Source: Paguma larvata
Taxonomy: Eukaryota > Chordata > Mammalia > Carnivora > Viverridae
Direction: 5' to 3'
DNA: 64,000 nt
NCBI GenBank assembly: GCA_030068075.1
Contig: CM057839.1
Location: forward strand, 49,318,960-49,382,959
The notes under the pieces were generated by a model that worked only from the letters and a program-made list of their open reading frames with translations, was not told the origin of the DNA and searched no databases. This document shows, piece by piece, positions 44,051 through 56,242 of the stretch. Numbering within the stretch: the stretch's first letter is position 1; the number at the start of each line of letters is the position of its first letter. The position numbers were made by a program, and so were the translations under genes.

Positions 44051-45294
44051 TGAACCCATTACCCATTCGGACATATTAATTTTATGTCTGGCAAATCTTT
44101 TGTGGTTTCTCTTTGCACCAAAGAAAATAAAAATAGCCACAGCACAAGTTAGACCGGGGGGACACACAAAACTATTCTACAAACTGGGTGTCATGAACAC
44201 GTCTAAATCTTTGGCACACTGGTTGTTAGACTATTATTGAAAAGCGGAGACAAAAAGGAGCTACAGGATCAGAGAGAGAGTAAAGGCCTCCCTCTTTATA
44301 TGAGGTATATAACTTGTTGCAATACAGAGAGGGGAAGACAATTTTGTTAGCCTTTAAATTGGGTTTGTATCATCCAGGCCTCTCGGGTTAAAAATGATTG
44401 AAAACAAATATTGGGTTGGAGTTCGTGACAAATGCAGTTGATGCCTTCAGGTTTATAAGACACCGGTATGTGAACATATGCTCTGTTTGTAAGACAAATG
44501 ATTAGGCAGCCTCCTACAGCTTTCTGTTTCTAGCGGTTTCGAAAGAGTCACCATTTTTCTTTTGTAATGGCCTCAGGTATCCTTTCTTTTATCCAACTAG
44601 CTCTCACGTTGACATAGAGATACCCAGGCATTAATGGCATTTCTAAAACGTGCAAAAGCAAATGACGTTATTTTTATTTACAAATATATGTTTTCGCATT
44701 TTGTACACAAAGGCTGTTAAGAGGGAATTCAGATGTTCCTTTAAGAAGACAGAAATAAAATCTTTCCCAGTCAGAGGGGAAATTGCAAAGCTCTGGGTCT
44801 CTAGATAAAGCTTTATGTCCTTTACCCCTTTAATCCGATTCCTTTATTATTTTATTTTATGATGTATCTTTCCTCAATAAATATAATTTAAATTTTTCTT
44901 CTCTGAAAATAATTTTTAATAATTTGACGTATTAAATTATTAATAATTTAATTATTACAGTGACATAAGTTTCAAGTAAATACACATATTTCTATTCTAC
45001 TGGTGCCAGATGCTGCCTTTATCCCACCAAACTGGACCATGTGGGTTTTCTCTTTGATTATTTTAAATGAAACTAAAGTGCTGACATTTGAATTCAAACT
45101 CAAACACTGTTCTCAGCTTACAACAAATGTGAAACAAACTTTAAAAACAAACTTTACTCAACCATTCCATGTACATGGATAATATCATACAAACTCTGGA
45201 TGTGTAGAGAAGCTAAGTTCTTTTTATTTTGAATTTTGCTACTATATAGAAAAGACAAACCCAAATCCATGGTACACAAGATACTTCAGTGAAG
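44051..45294. other. Repeat-poor DNA with AT-rich dyad
   Basis: 44300-44830 is repeat-free by eye. 44906-44962 is an AT-rich dyad made of TAATAATTT/AAATTATTA units. No gene evidence. Confidence 0.5.
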
Positions 45295-45430
45295 CAAGCT
45301 CAGGGTTCAACTAACTGTGTGACCTATGGCGAGTGCCTGGACACACCTGAGCTTCTTCACTAAGGATGTGTAAAAACGCCTCCTCTTAGGGATGTTGTGA
45401 GGATGAGAGAACCAAGTCTCTGATCTAATT
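45295..45430 (-). mobile_element. MIR element, reverse
   Basis: CAACTAACTGTGTGACCTAT, GAGCTTCTTCACTAAGGATG, AGGGATGTTGTGAGGATGAG. Confidence 0.82.
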
Positions 45431-45774
45431 TAAAAGGCTCGTCTTCAAGCCTTTACATCATTTCTGAGGAGAAGGAGTTGAACGTTCCTGTTGGGCAAAG
45501 AGAAGAGGACTCCAATGATGAAGGAGCAAAGCGATACTAAGCCCAAGTCAATGGCTCGGATTTGGGTTTCAGGAAGACTTCAAATGTATAGTATGCAAAC
45601 ATAACATGATCTAGAAAATCCAAGGGAATATTACAACATGTAAACAATGGTTACCTTGGGAACCAGATTTGAAGGACTTTCATTTTCTGTGACACCTTTC
45701 TGGAATGTTTGGACTCATTTCTAATAAACATATATTGCTTTTGTGATAACAAATTCTAATAAATATTAAAAAGT

Positions 45775-46000
45775 AAAGAATGCCTAGAATATGGTGGTGC
45801 TCAATTAATGAGTTTCTCTTCTCGTCTTCCAGAGTCATTGGCTATAAAAATAAAGGCATTCATTTGTGTATCCATGCTAATATTGATTGACTGTCTACCA
45901 ATTCTGAGGTCTTCTGAGTCCTGATGATTCAAAGTGAAAGAAGATAGACAAATCTCTGTCTTTCCTATCTGTCAAGGCATAGGGACAATTAATAGAACTT
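45775..46000. mobile_element. Two ancient MIR/L2-class fragments
   Basis: 45778-45815 reads as a reverse MIR end (GCCTAGAATATGGTGGTGCT, CAATTAATGAG). 45855-45990 follows the forward ancestral pattern (GGCATTCATTTGTGTATCCA, then AATCTCTGTCTTTCCTATCT). Confidence 0.55.
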
Positions 46001-47439
46001 TCAAAATTCATGCAAGAAAATTTTTATAAAACTTTCTCTCAGTCTATTTCTCTCAATTAAATTCATGCCACAGAGAGTCTCTCCACCTGAAAATTCGCCA
46101 CTACCCTCTGAAAAATAATGTTAGAAAAATACTTCAGGTATATGTTAACAAAATAGAAGGTGTTGTGATACTATGATATAATTTTGTGAGTAAAACATTA
46201 GTAAGCATATATTTGCTTTTTCTATATACGTATATAATTCTTGTTTTTATAGATCGAAATGGCCAAATGGACATTTTGCATGATTTAATTTAATGTTTAC
46301 TCTCTGGATAGTTTCAAGACAATATTGCATCCACATTTCAGTGAAGATCCTCACAAAACAAACATGTTTCTCATCTTACAAACCTTGCCTTGAGTGTGGC
46401 TAAGAATTCTCAGAATAGTTTTCTAGACAATTTTTGATATCTGCATGAATGGATGAGAGCAGCAACACATATGAGCCAAATTGACTGAAAAACCCAAGAA
46501 TTATTTGCATATGGCTTTCAAATATTCCCCAGAAAGTACCAGAATATATGCCTTAATGAATAATATCAACAAAGTCTTAACCACCTGTTCTGTTGCACCG
46601 TATCAATAACTCAAAAACAGCCTGTGCACAATAGAGAACCTTCAACTCCTCCAGAGAATGCTTCAGTGATTGTGCTGTGCCAGTGATTCGAGCAGAGCAA
46701 ACTTTAGCAGAGTAAGTCTCATTCCAAGAACAAAGAAAATCTTTCCTTGGCCTACATAGACTCATTCATTGTCCATTTATCATCCGTACCTTAATTGACA
46801 GAAGCTATGAGAGGTAAGTAACAACAACGATGACGACAACAGAGAAAACAACAAAGTAAAACCATCCGAAGCAGCAGCTGCTTGGATGGTTAAATTTGTA
46901 TAACCCTAAAGTGTTTCCTGGCACTCTCAGAGGAACACGAAATCAGTGCCAACGCTCAAGTGGGAAATTGCAGAGAGCACGGCGGGTTTTCGGAACTGCA
47001 CAGAAGTCGGTATTCATAACTATCCTGTTTCTGACACACTTCTTTGAGAAAGGAACAGAGAATCTGGGGCTTGGCACTGACGGAATCCTGGGGGCTAACA
47101 GTGTGTGGGAGTGAACTGAGATGGCCTGAGGGAGGGCAACCTGGGAAGCAAAAGAGGTTCAGTGGAGCAGAGAGCACAAATGGGACTGTAAATGTAAGGT
47201 CAAAAGCAATGAACCAGTGGACTAGGATAGAGCCTGTGGCTTAACCTAAGGACAAATTTAATTCTCATAACTTCCTTCTGTCATATCTGCTATTATTACT
47301 CTGTATTTTAGCTCTGCCCTGTTTATACTCTCATAATCTGAACCCCACTGACCAGTACTTTGCTTTTGTGTTAAAGATAATTGTCCACTATCGTTTCTTT
47401 CATCTCATGGCATCCTCCTAAGTAGAATATTCTTCTTAC
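46001..47439. other. Unassigned DNA
   Basis: 46580-47240 is GC-richer than its surroundings, with 62-73 codon open frames on both strands and no known domains. Confidence 0.5.
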
Positions 47440-49160
47440 TGATATATATTTTAATACGTTTTTCAGCTAACGTCTCTGGGTCGTATATTTTTGTGTGAAA
47501 ATGTTTTTATTTTATCCACTTTTTAACATATATATGTATTATATACCTAAATATATACACTATTCAGCTGGAGTACAACACATTTAGAAATGCATGCAAA
47601 ACAGACACATATAGCTTGGTAAATTTTTGTTCAGTGAATATGTCAATATAACTGAAACCAGGGCATGGAGTAGAACACTACTACCACCCCAGAATCTTTC
47701 CTCATGCCCCATTTCAGTCATTACTCTCCTGGTCCCAAACAACTGTAGTCATCAATGGGTAATTACTTCTAACACCATAGATTAGATCTGCCAGTTTTTT
47801 AACTTTATATAAATGGGATTGTGCAAATAGTGTTTTGTTTGGACTTCTTTCATTCCACGTTATGATTATAATATCCATTTGCGTTTTATAGAGGGTTTCT
47901 TTTTGTTGTACATTTTGATTATCATTGACACATATATTCCATTGCCTAATTATAATACAATTTGTTTCACCATTGTGTTGTTGTAGTATACATTTGAATT
48001 GTTTCCGATCATAAGCTACTACAAGTAAAGCTTAGCATGAACATTCTTGCATCTGTCTTTGATGCACATATGTACATAGTCTTTATATATACATGCGTAT
48101 ATATATATATATATATATACACATATATATATAATATGAATATGTTCTATTTATGTAATGCCGCCGTTTCATACTTCCACCAGAAGTGTCACAGATCAAA
48201 AACCAATACTCAAAATAGGATAAAATTATGACCCTCATACAGATAGAAAAATGAACACGTTAAACATCGTATTTAACGTATTCAGTGAGAGAAGCAGGCC
48301 AATGTTATAATTAGGTTGAAAGAATCTAAAGAAAAACATTTTCATGTAGAATGGAAAACAGCTCAAAGATAATAAACAGAGATAGAATCAGATAACCACA
48401 AAGACATACCCGATGTTGAGGATGCATTGTTGTAAAATAGCTTAAAGACAAACAAAGCCTAGAATCAAATGACTTATAGGAGTGTCCTCTAGATGACACA
48501 TAGTTTTTCACTGAAATACATTTTGTTTTCCTCTACAGAGTGTTCTAATTGATCGACAAATTCTCTAACACTTGTCAGGTTTTTTTTTTTATTTTTAATT
48601 TTATATTTTGATGCCTATGCATTGTGGTTTTAATTTGAATTTCAATAACAATTTTTATCTATGAATATGTTTTCATAAGTTAATTGGCTCATTGGCTGCC
48701 TTCTCTGGTTGCATGCCTTTTAAGGAAATTTGTCTTTTTTATTCTAGTGTGTTATCTGTTTTTCACTTGTACATTTGTAGGAATTCTTTACCTATTCTGG
48801 ATATAAGTCCTTTGTCAGTATATGCGTAAGTATTCATCTGTGGCTTGCCTTTTCACTTACTTCACAGCATCTTTCAAAAATCAAAAGGATTTACATTAAA
48901 ATAGTCCTTGTTCACTTCTACTCTTGAAATCTATAACTTATTTTACACTCATTTTTTAATTTATGTTAGTCCTTTGAAGATCTTAAATTTTTTATGGCTT
49001 CTAACTTCCCTTTTGAGATAAATAAGTTTGTTATTTCTTTGCAGATCTCTTTGCTTCCTTTCAAGATCTATTTCTTTCTTTGCTCAGAGGACCTTTATTT
49101 TGCCTGTAGGGTTATACAGTCTAAGTAATTTGTGTCAGGGTGTGGATTTACTCATCTTTA
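47440..49160 (-). mobile_element. Old L1, 3' region, reverse
   Basis: Complement of L1 3' sequence in the expected order: TTTATATAAATGGGATTGTG, TATATTCCATTGCCTAATTA, TGAATTGTTTCCGATCATAA, AGCATGAACATTCTTGCATC, CATTGTGGTTTTAATTTGAA, TTCTTTACCTATTCTGGATA, TAAGTCCTTTGTCAGTATAT, TGTGGCTTGCCTTTTCACTT. Interrupted by an AT microsatellite near 48.1 kb. Confidence 0.82.
48099..48135. repeat. (AT)n microsatellite
   Basis: Alternating TA at 48099-48119, continuing after ACAC to 48135. Confidence 0.95.
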
Positions 49161-49735
49161 ATCCACTTGGAATTCTTTGTATTTCCTAAATTTGAGTAAT
49201 CATGTCTTTCAGCAATTTTCTAAAAATTTGTCTCCTGAAGTCTCCCACCTTCCTCATCCCTAATATAGCTCATTCAGGAACTCACTCAGACGTTTGATAA
49301 ACATCTCGTTATCTCCTCCGTGTCTCTGAACTGTTCATATTTTCCATCTCTGCATCTCACTCTGCTTTATTCCATGTAACTTCTACAATCTGTTTTCCAG
49401 TTTACTAATTCACTCTTCAGTTCAATATAATCTTCTATTTAACCCACTTTTGTGTTTTAAATTTCAATGACAATATTCTCTAGTTAAAAGTTTGGTGTGG
49501 TCTTTTATTTACCATTCTATTCTTGCTTTTTGTTTTTTTGATTCTTATTCTTTTTTATTCTTTCAGTTATGTCTTCAATTACTTTTCTCTATTTGTTGTG
49601 GTAAACACATAACAAAACAATTACAATCTTAGCCATGTAAGTGTATAGTACATTTGATCATGATTGACAAGAGTCCCAAAGCTACACAATAGAAAAAGAA
49701 TCATCTCTTCAACAAAACCTTCTGGGCCTGGGCTG
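49161..49735 (-). mobile_element. L1-lineage fragment, reverse
   Basis: TCATGTCTTTCAGCAATTTT, CATATTTTCCATCTCTGCAT, TGTTTTCCAGTTTACTAATT and CACTCTTCAGTTCAATATAA match a reverse L1-lineage internal segment. Order relative to its neighbours suggests a mosaic, not one clean copy. Confidence 0.65.
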
Positions 49736-51570
49736 TTTTCTGTTGTGAGGTGTTTTGATTCTTAATCAATCTCTTTACTGGTTATAGGTCTATTGAGACT
49801 TTCTATTTCCTCATCAGGTCGTGTTGGTGGATTGTATGTTTCTAGAAATTTATCTATCTCATTATAGTATTTTTGTTCATAATAAACTGTTATGTTCCCT
49901 TTAGTTCTGTGGCATCCATTGCAAAGTCTCCTCTTTCATTTCTGATTTTATTTATTTTAAACTTCTCTCTTTATTTCTTGGTAAATTAAGGTTAGGTAAA
50001 TTTTGTTGATCTTTTAAAAAAACAAGTATTTTGTCTTTTTTCTTCTGTTTACTATTTTCTATTGGATTTACTTCTGTTGTCATTTTATTATTTCCTTTTT
50101 TATGCTAACTTTTGGTTCAGTTTGTTATTCTCTTTTTAGTTCTTGAGGTATAAAGTTAGGTTGTTGATTTGAGATCTTTCTTTTCTTCTAAAGTAGATAC
50201 TTATCACTATAAATTCCCCTCTTAGTATTTCATCTCCTAGGTTTTGGTATGTTGTGTTTTCATCCTCATTTGTCTTATTATATTTTCTATATCTCTTATG
50301 ATTTCTTTTTGGCTCATTAGTTTTTCAAGAGTATGTTGTTTAATTTCCACACACTGGTGACATTTTTCTTTTGCTACTGATTTCTAGTTTCATTCCATTG
50401 AGGTTGAAAAAGACTTGATATGATTTCAGTCTGCTTAAATTTAAGACTTATTTTGTGGCACAACTTGAAATCTCTCCTGGGTAATGTCTCATGTACATTT
50501 GAGAAGAATGTATGCTCTGTATATGTCTGTTAAGTCCATTTGGTCCACAGTGTTGGTTCAAGTCCTGTTTTCCTACTGATCTTCTGTCTAGCTGATACAT
50601 CCATTGTTGAAAGTTAGGTGTTAAGATCTCCTTTTATCATTATATGACTATCCCTTTAATTCTATCAATATTCACTTCACATATATGGAGGCTTTCTTGT
50701 TAGATGCATATTTATTTATAATTGTTATATCTTCTTAGAGAATCGATAATGTATTATATAATCTTCTTTTTTTCCCATAACACTTTTTTATTTATTTGTC
50801 TGATGTAAGTAAATATGACAACCCTCCTGTTTTTGGTTACCATTTGCATGGAATATATTTTACCATCCTTTACTTTCAGCTTATGTATGTCCCCGCATCT
50901 AAAGTGAGTCTCTTGAAGATATCATTTAGTTAGATCTTGTCTTTTATCTATTTAGTCACTCTATGACTCTTGATTGGGAAATTTGATCCACTTACATTTA
51001 AAGCAATTACTCATAGGGAAGGACTTACTATCGCCATTCTGTAAATTGTTTTAAACTGATCATTTTAATCACATATATAAACTCTTTTACAATGCCCCCA
51101 CTTTATTTTATTGGCATCAAAAATAACTGTTTAATAATTTGTATCCATTAACACAGTTTTATGATTATTATTACTTTATGCTTTTATTTTTTTAATTCTA
51201 TGCCTCAATTAAACGGGAGTTATGCACAACCATTATAGTATCATAGGATGCCGCATTGGCATTTGTCTGAAATGTGTACGTTTTCTTTTAACAAAGATCT
51301 TTATATCATCATAAGTTTTCATGTTGCTTTCTAGTTGCCTTTTGTTTCAATGTGAAGGTCTCCCTTCAGCAATTCTTTAAGGCAGATCTAGTCATAATAA
51401 ACTTCTTCCATTTTTGTTTATCTGGGAAGGTATTTATTTCTCCTTCATTTTTGAAGGGCAGTTTCCCCAGATATAATATTCTTAGTTGGCAGGTATAGGG
51501 TTTTCCAATTTACGGAGCTGATGTCACGCTCCTGTCTTCAGTGACTTTTATCATCCTGTTTTAAATATTC
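49736..51570 (-). mobile_element. Old L1 ORF2-region fragment, reverse
   Basis: The minus strand reads through decayed L1 ORF2. A segment near 49.8 kb corresponds to sequence just before the reverse-transcriptase core. Further right the complement of the upstream region appears: GAGAAGAATGTATGCTCTGT, ATGTCTGTTAAGTCCATTTG, CATTGTTGAAAGTTAGGTGT, ACCATTTGCATGGAATATAT, AAAGTGAGTCTCTTGAAGAT. 51410-51510 (GGGAAGGTATTTATTTCTCC) continues the same theme. No frame is intact. Confidence 0.85.
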
Positions 51571-52345
51571 TCAAGTAACCTATCTTATGATTTTTTTGTG
51601 TGGACTATTACTGCTAATTGTTGTTTCAGCTGAGTCTAATATTTGGTGTGTATTTCTTTCTCGTGTATTTATAAGTCTGTATTGTGAGCTCACCATCCTG
51701 ATACTGTGCAGCTTGAGTTGGGGCAGCATATATGCAGAGAAAGTTTTCATGTTTCAACTAGTCCCCAAAGTGGTTTTCCTACCTGAAGGCCAAGCTTAAT
51801 GATAATATCCTGAATAGTAGACTCCTAGATCATGCAAGTAATGTAAATATAATCTCGTATATGCTATGAAATATATTCCCACAGTTACAAATTCTCAGGG
51901 AAAACTTCTAGTTTTATATATTTCCTCAGACCTGAGACAGATCTGGCAGATTCTAGTTTTCATGATTATTGAGAACTCACTTTTCAAGCAAAAACTCACT
52001 CCTTCAGAGATGATCCATCTTATTCTTCTGTTATAAAGATCTTCCCTTTTATTTGGAACTTTTCAAATTCACTGCAATAGATGTAGACATCAGTTTCAGG
52101 TCCTATTTTGAATCTAAGGATAGAAATCCTTCACAATTTCTGAATAATATTCAACCATTTCTCTTAAACTATTTTTAGCTCATTTCTGTAAGTTTATGGC
52201 TACACTGCTGATAAAACTACCCATTAACTTTTTAATTTAATACACTATATCTTTATTTATCGAGTTCTATATGGTTGCTCTTCAAATCTTTTTAGTCATT
52301 TTGCTAGTCTATCCATAGTATTATGTTCAATCTATTTAAAAATGT
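51571..52345 (-). mobile_element. HAL1/L1-like fragment, reverse
   Basis: TTGTGAGCTCACCATCCTGA, TTTATCGAGTTCTATATGGT and TGCTCTTCAAATCTTTTTAG resemble reverse HAL1/L1 sequence. The middle part is weakly supported. Confidence 0.5.
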
Positions 52346-52355
52346 ATTTGATTAT

Positions 52356-52712
52356 TGTTATGATTTGATGTTTATGTTCCCCCAAAATTCCCATGAAATC
52401 CCAAACATCAAAGACAATGGTAATACAAGATGGGGACTTTGTGAAGTGATTAGGTCATAAGGGTAGAGATTTCAAGAATGTGATTAGTGCCCTATAAAGA
52501 GACTCAACAGAGCTCCCTAGTCCCATCCACCATGTGACAACACAGCCAGAAGGCATTGTTAACCAGAAAGTGGTCCCTCACTAGACACCAAAACTGCCAG
52601 TGCCTTGGTTTTGGACTTGCAGCCTCCAGACTATGAAAAATGAATGTCTGAAGTTTATAAGCTATGTAATCTGTGGTATTTTGTTACAGAATCTTGAAGT
52701 CTAAGATAATCA
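52356..52712 (+). mobile_element. MLT1-type (MaLR) LTR
   Basis: Full-length by pattern: starts TGTTATGATTTGATGTTTAT, then GTGAAGTGATTAGGTCATAA, GTGATTAGTGCCCTATAAAG (TATA-like), CACCATGTGACAACACAGCC, TTGGACTTGCAGCCTCCAGA, CTGTGGTATTTTGTTACAGA, and ends near AAGATAATCA. An ERVL-MaLR solo LTR; no internal sequence adjoins. Confidence 0.87.
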
Positions 52713-52714
52713 TA

Positions 52715-52752
52715 TTGTGTATGTGTGTGTTTGTGTGTGTGTGTGTGTGTGT
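52715..52752. repeat. (TG)n microsatellite
   Basis: TG repeats with single interruptions directly after the MLT1 LTR. Confidence 0.96.
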
Positions 52753-53889
52753 ATTATATCCTGCAATAAATACTTCTTGAATTCTTAGCATATCTGATGG
52801 TATTATTTCTACTGAATGCAATCCATGATGACTTGGTCCTTTGAATGTTGTGCAATTTTTCACCTGACACCTCATATTGTTTAAAATATGAGGCCTAGAA
52901 TGAAATGTTTATTTCTCCAGAGAGGATCTCTTTTAATCTGCCAGGTCTCTGTCTTGAGTTTATCAGACCTACCGTATAACATGGATTTGAGTTGCAAATC
53001 CATCGGAGGTCCAGATTTTAGATACAAAATTTCAAAGAGAATTTTTCTCATCTCTACTCAGCACCAAGGTTCAAAACAGGTGCCTTTCCTGCAGTGGAGT
53101 CCTAGAAGGAATCAGTTGATTGGTTATCGGTTGTACCCTACTGAATTGCTTTTGTAGGGTGTGCTATGTCATTTTTCATCACATGAGACAAAGAACTCAA
53201 GGCCTAAGCCACCTTCACTCTTTCTTTACTCCAAAGGATCTGCCTTTATTTAGTTTTCGGCCTCTTTGTATGCTTTATATTCTTGTTAGCCCATTAATAC
53301 ATTTTAAAATACGCAGTAAGAGTGGAGTTCGATTTACAAAATCTACTAGACTACCAGGGAAAAAATAGAAGGTTTTTTTTTTCCTCTTAGTACACATTTT
53401 TACTGAGCATGAAGCCCCTCAAAGGATCCACCTATCAGCATGGTGACCTCAGTTCCGCTCTCAGATCTGTGGACTTCGCACTTTCTCCCCTGGCTCTTCA
53501 TGGGCAGTACACGCACTACCTCAACCAACGCCCTTCCACCATTCTCATCCTCTTTCAAATAGGACACCCGCAGGGCTTTGGTTTCCTCTTTGTTTTTATT
53601 CTCTGGACATTTTAAATTACTTTTTCTAAAGTTCAACCTGCATTTAAAGGAACACTTACAGTACTTATAAGTATTTTATAGCATTTCTAGACTTTTATGG
53701 CAGATGTACAATCATGTTAAATGTTTCGCCACATTCTCCCTTACATTTTTGGCACACCTCGAAGTCAATAGATTAAAAAAATAGAACATCATTGGGTTCA
53801 CCCATCGAGAAACTCCATGGAGCCTCTGTATCCAGAGTTTTATATGGTTTCATTATGTAAGCATGATTGATTAAATCACTGGCCACAAA
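52753..53889. other. Unassigned DNA
   Basis: Open frames at 52888-53157, 53120-53368 and, opposite to each other, 53400-53636 show no family resemblance. No repeat named. Confidence 0.45.
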
Positions 53890-54160
53890 ATAGAACGCCA
53901 TTTCTAGTCCCCTTCCCCTATCTGGATGTCAGGCCGACCCAAAGTTCTGACCCTGTAATCATGTGGCTGGCCTTTCTGGTGAAAGGTCCCTGGTCCTGAA
54001 GCTATAAGCCTATGATGAGTCATTTCATTAGCATAGAAAAGACACTCCTCACTCAGGAAATTCCATGGGTTTTTCAGACCCTCTGGGAGGAACCAAGGAC
54101 AAAGACCAGATATATTCTTTATTATACCATAATCATATGTACCAAAAATGTCATAAAATA
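53890..54160 (+). mobile_element. Probable ancient LTR fragment
   Basis: CTATGATGAGTCATTTCATT with AGCATAGAAAAGACACTCCT, TCAGGAAATTCCATGGGTTT, CTTTATTATACCATAATCAT resemble an old ERVL-type LTR. Strand and limits are uncertain. Confidence 0.5.
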
Positions 54161-54329
54161 CGTTAACCTATGAAGTATTTCAGAAAAATGAATAGGTAAC
54201 AGAAGTAATGAATAGGTCAATTTGTCCCTGATACAGCTTATATTTTATACATCTGTTATATACTTCAAAATAGTCTAGGTGCAGATTTAGAATCTTAATA
54301 ACTTTTACAGTGCTTAGACATTAAAAAGA

Positions 54330-54505
54330 GGTCTCCTATACTTATCATTCCACTGTTATGCCCAACCTGCAAAGTATTAGCATGCAATGTTTATAGGTAA
54401 ATTAAGATTTAATGACTTGCTCAAACTCACAAAACTATGTAGCAAATCTCGAGGAAAACTGACTCCAAATTAAGTGATCTCTAGCTAACGCCATAGGTTC
54501 CACCT
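54330..54505 (+). mobile_element. MIR element
   Basis: GTAAATTAAGATTTAATGAC, TTGCTCAAACTCACAAAACT, ATGTAGCAAATCTCGAGGAA, ACTGACTCCAAATTAAGTGA. Confidence 0.72.
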
Positions 54506-56014
54506 TAGTGCCTGTGATTTTTATCAGATGGAATAGAATGTATCTTTTATTTATTATTTTGTATCTCTGCTCCCTCATCACCATCAATAGAAATGAATCA
54601 TCTTTGGCTTACAATTCTTTCAGAGTCCTTTAGCCCAGAGCCAATTAATACAGTTGTTCCTTTGACCTGAGAGAAGGATGTTAATTTGGTTACCAAGCAC
54701 ATGGTGATTTGTTTACTGTAAGTCAGAGCTGGCTAAAGAAGCTAACTATAAAGCAGTGGTTATATTCCTCTCTCTTATGGAAGGCCTCTGCTGAACTTGA
54801 TTTAATACAAGCACAGTGCTGCATAATGAATATTGCATTTTCCATTTCTATAGTGAACTAAAATAACCTATTGTGAGTGTTAGAATGTAATAATCCATAC
54901 ATTATTATGTTTTATTGATGGGCTTTTACATTCTAGAATCCATTCAGCCATATCCAACCCCAAATACCTTTAACTGAATTTAATTCTGTGCATGAAAGTT
55001 ATTATATACATCATCACACTTTTTACCTAACTGCACAACATTTAATTTCATGACCATAATGGAACTGTAGACATTAGCTCTATTTCCATATAGTGGATCG
55101 GAAAAAAATAAATTCTCTTTTTAATATGATTGAGGGTGAATTGTTACACGATGGCACTTAATTGAAACTAATACTCAGTTAAAATGATGCCTTCTTCCAA
55201 ATTCTTTAAATTCTTTAAAAAAAAAAATAGAGGTGATGGATCAATTAAAATCAGGAGGTTATAATTCATCAAACTGTGTTTAGGCCTGCAGGTATTCTAT
55301 GAGGGCAAACAAAAAATGTCGTTCTTTTATATTTTTAGTTAGTAATCAATTTTTATGTCTAGGATTTAAATAATCATCTGATTTTTCTTCCAATATATGC
55401 AAAGGGTATTTTGACATAGAGAAGCATGGCAAAGTAAGACATATTGTAATAATTAACTGAATTATTCCTGGCATGCCGTGAACAATTACAGGATTAATAA
55501 CCACCCAACCAAACAGTGTTATGTTGGAATAAATTGACCGACAAGGTTTCTCAGCTAGGAAATGAAGCTCAGATAGATCATCAATAAAAACGACTGTGAC
55601 AAGCATACTTGTGAGAGCTCCAGTATTTTAAATTTACAAAATATGGCCATGGTAACTGTGCTTAATGATTAGAAGAACGTATTTAAAAATTCATTTAGAA
55701 TATTTTGCCCTTTTTAATTGCCTGCTGAAAGACATAATGTTTGATGGTCACTAATGTACCATACAATCTACATTTAATTAAATACCTGTAAGTTCTGAAA
55801 GCCACTGAGAAACAGTCTTTTCTAAATAAAGAAAAAAGCAGGGAGAAAAAAAGAACTATAGTTTGTTTGGAATATGTGCTGTGTCATAGGCATCCCTACT
55901 GAGGATAATATTGGATAAAAAATACAGTTAATTTTGAGAACGAATGATGTCATATCCCATATTATACTAAGTAAACACATGTGACTTTATAATGTGCCTT
56001 ATCAATACAGTTAT
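54506..56014. other. Repeat-free block; candidate conserved non-coding DNA
   Basis: About 1.5 kb without any repeat signature, AT-rich, with several TAATTA/ATTAAT homeobox-like motifs (for example around 55450, 55495 and 55775). No coding evidence. Confidence 0.5.
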
Positions 56015-56024
56015 TGAAAGTTCT

Positions 56025-56232
56025 TTTTAAAGTTTATTTGAGAAAGACAGAGACAGCACGAATGGGGGAGGAGCAGAGAGAGAAGAGAGAGAGGGAGAGA
56101 GAGAATCTCAAGCAGGCTCTGCACTGCCAGCACAAAGCCGACGTGGGGCTCGAATGCATGAAGCCACGAGATCATGACCTGAGTCAAAACCAAGAGTCAG
56201 ACATTTAACCCAATGAGCCACCCAAATGCCCC
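56025..56232 (-). mobile_element. Carnivore SINE, reverse
   Basis: Reverse head GGGGCATTTGGGTGGCTCAT at the right, T-rich left end. Flanks TGAAAGTTCT (56015-56024) and TGAAAGGTCT (56233-56242) form a 10-bp duplication with one mismatch. Confidence 0.95.
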
Positions 56233-56242
56233 TGAAAGGTCT

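Noticed and set aside
49736..51570. Reverse-transcriptase gene
   Set aside because: The L1 ORF2 relic has many stops and frame shifts and no frame remains open; it is a dead fragment.
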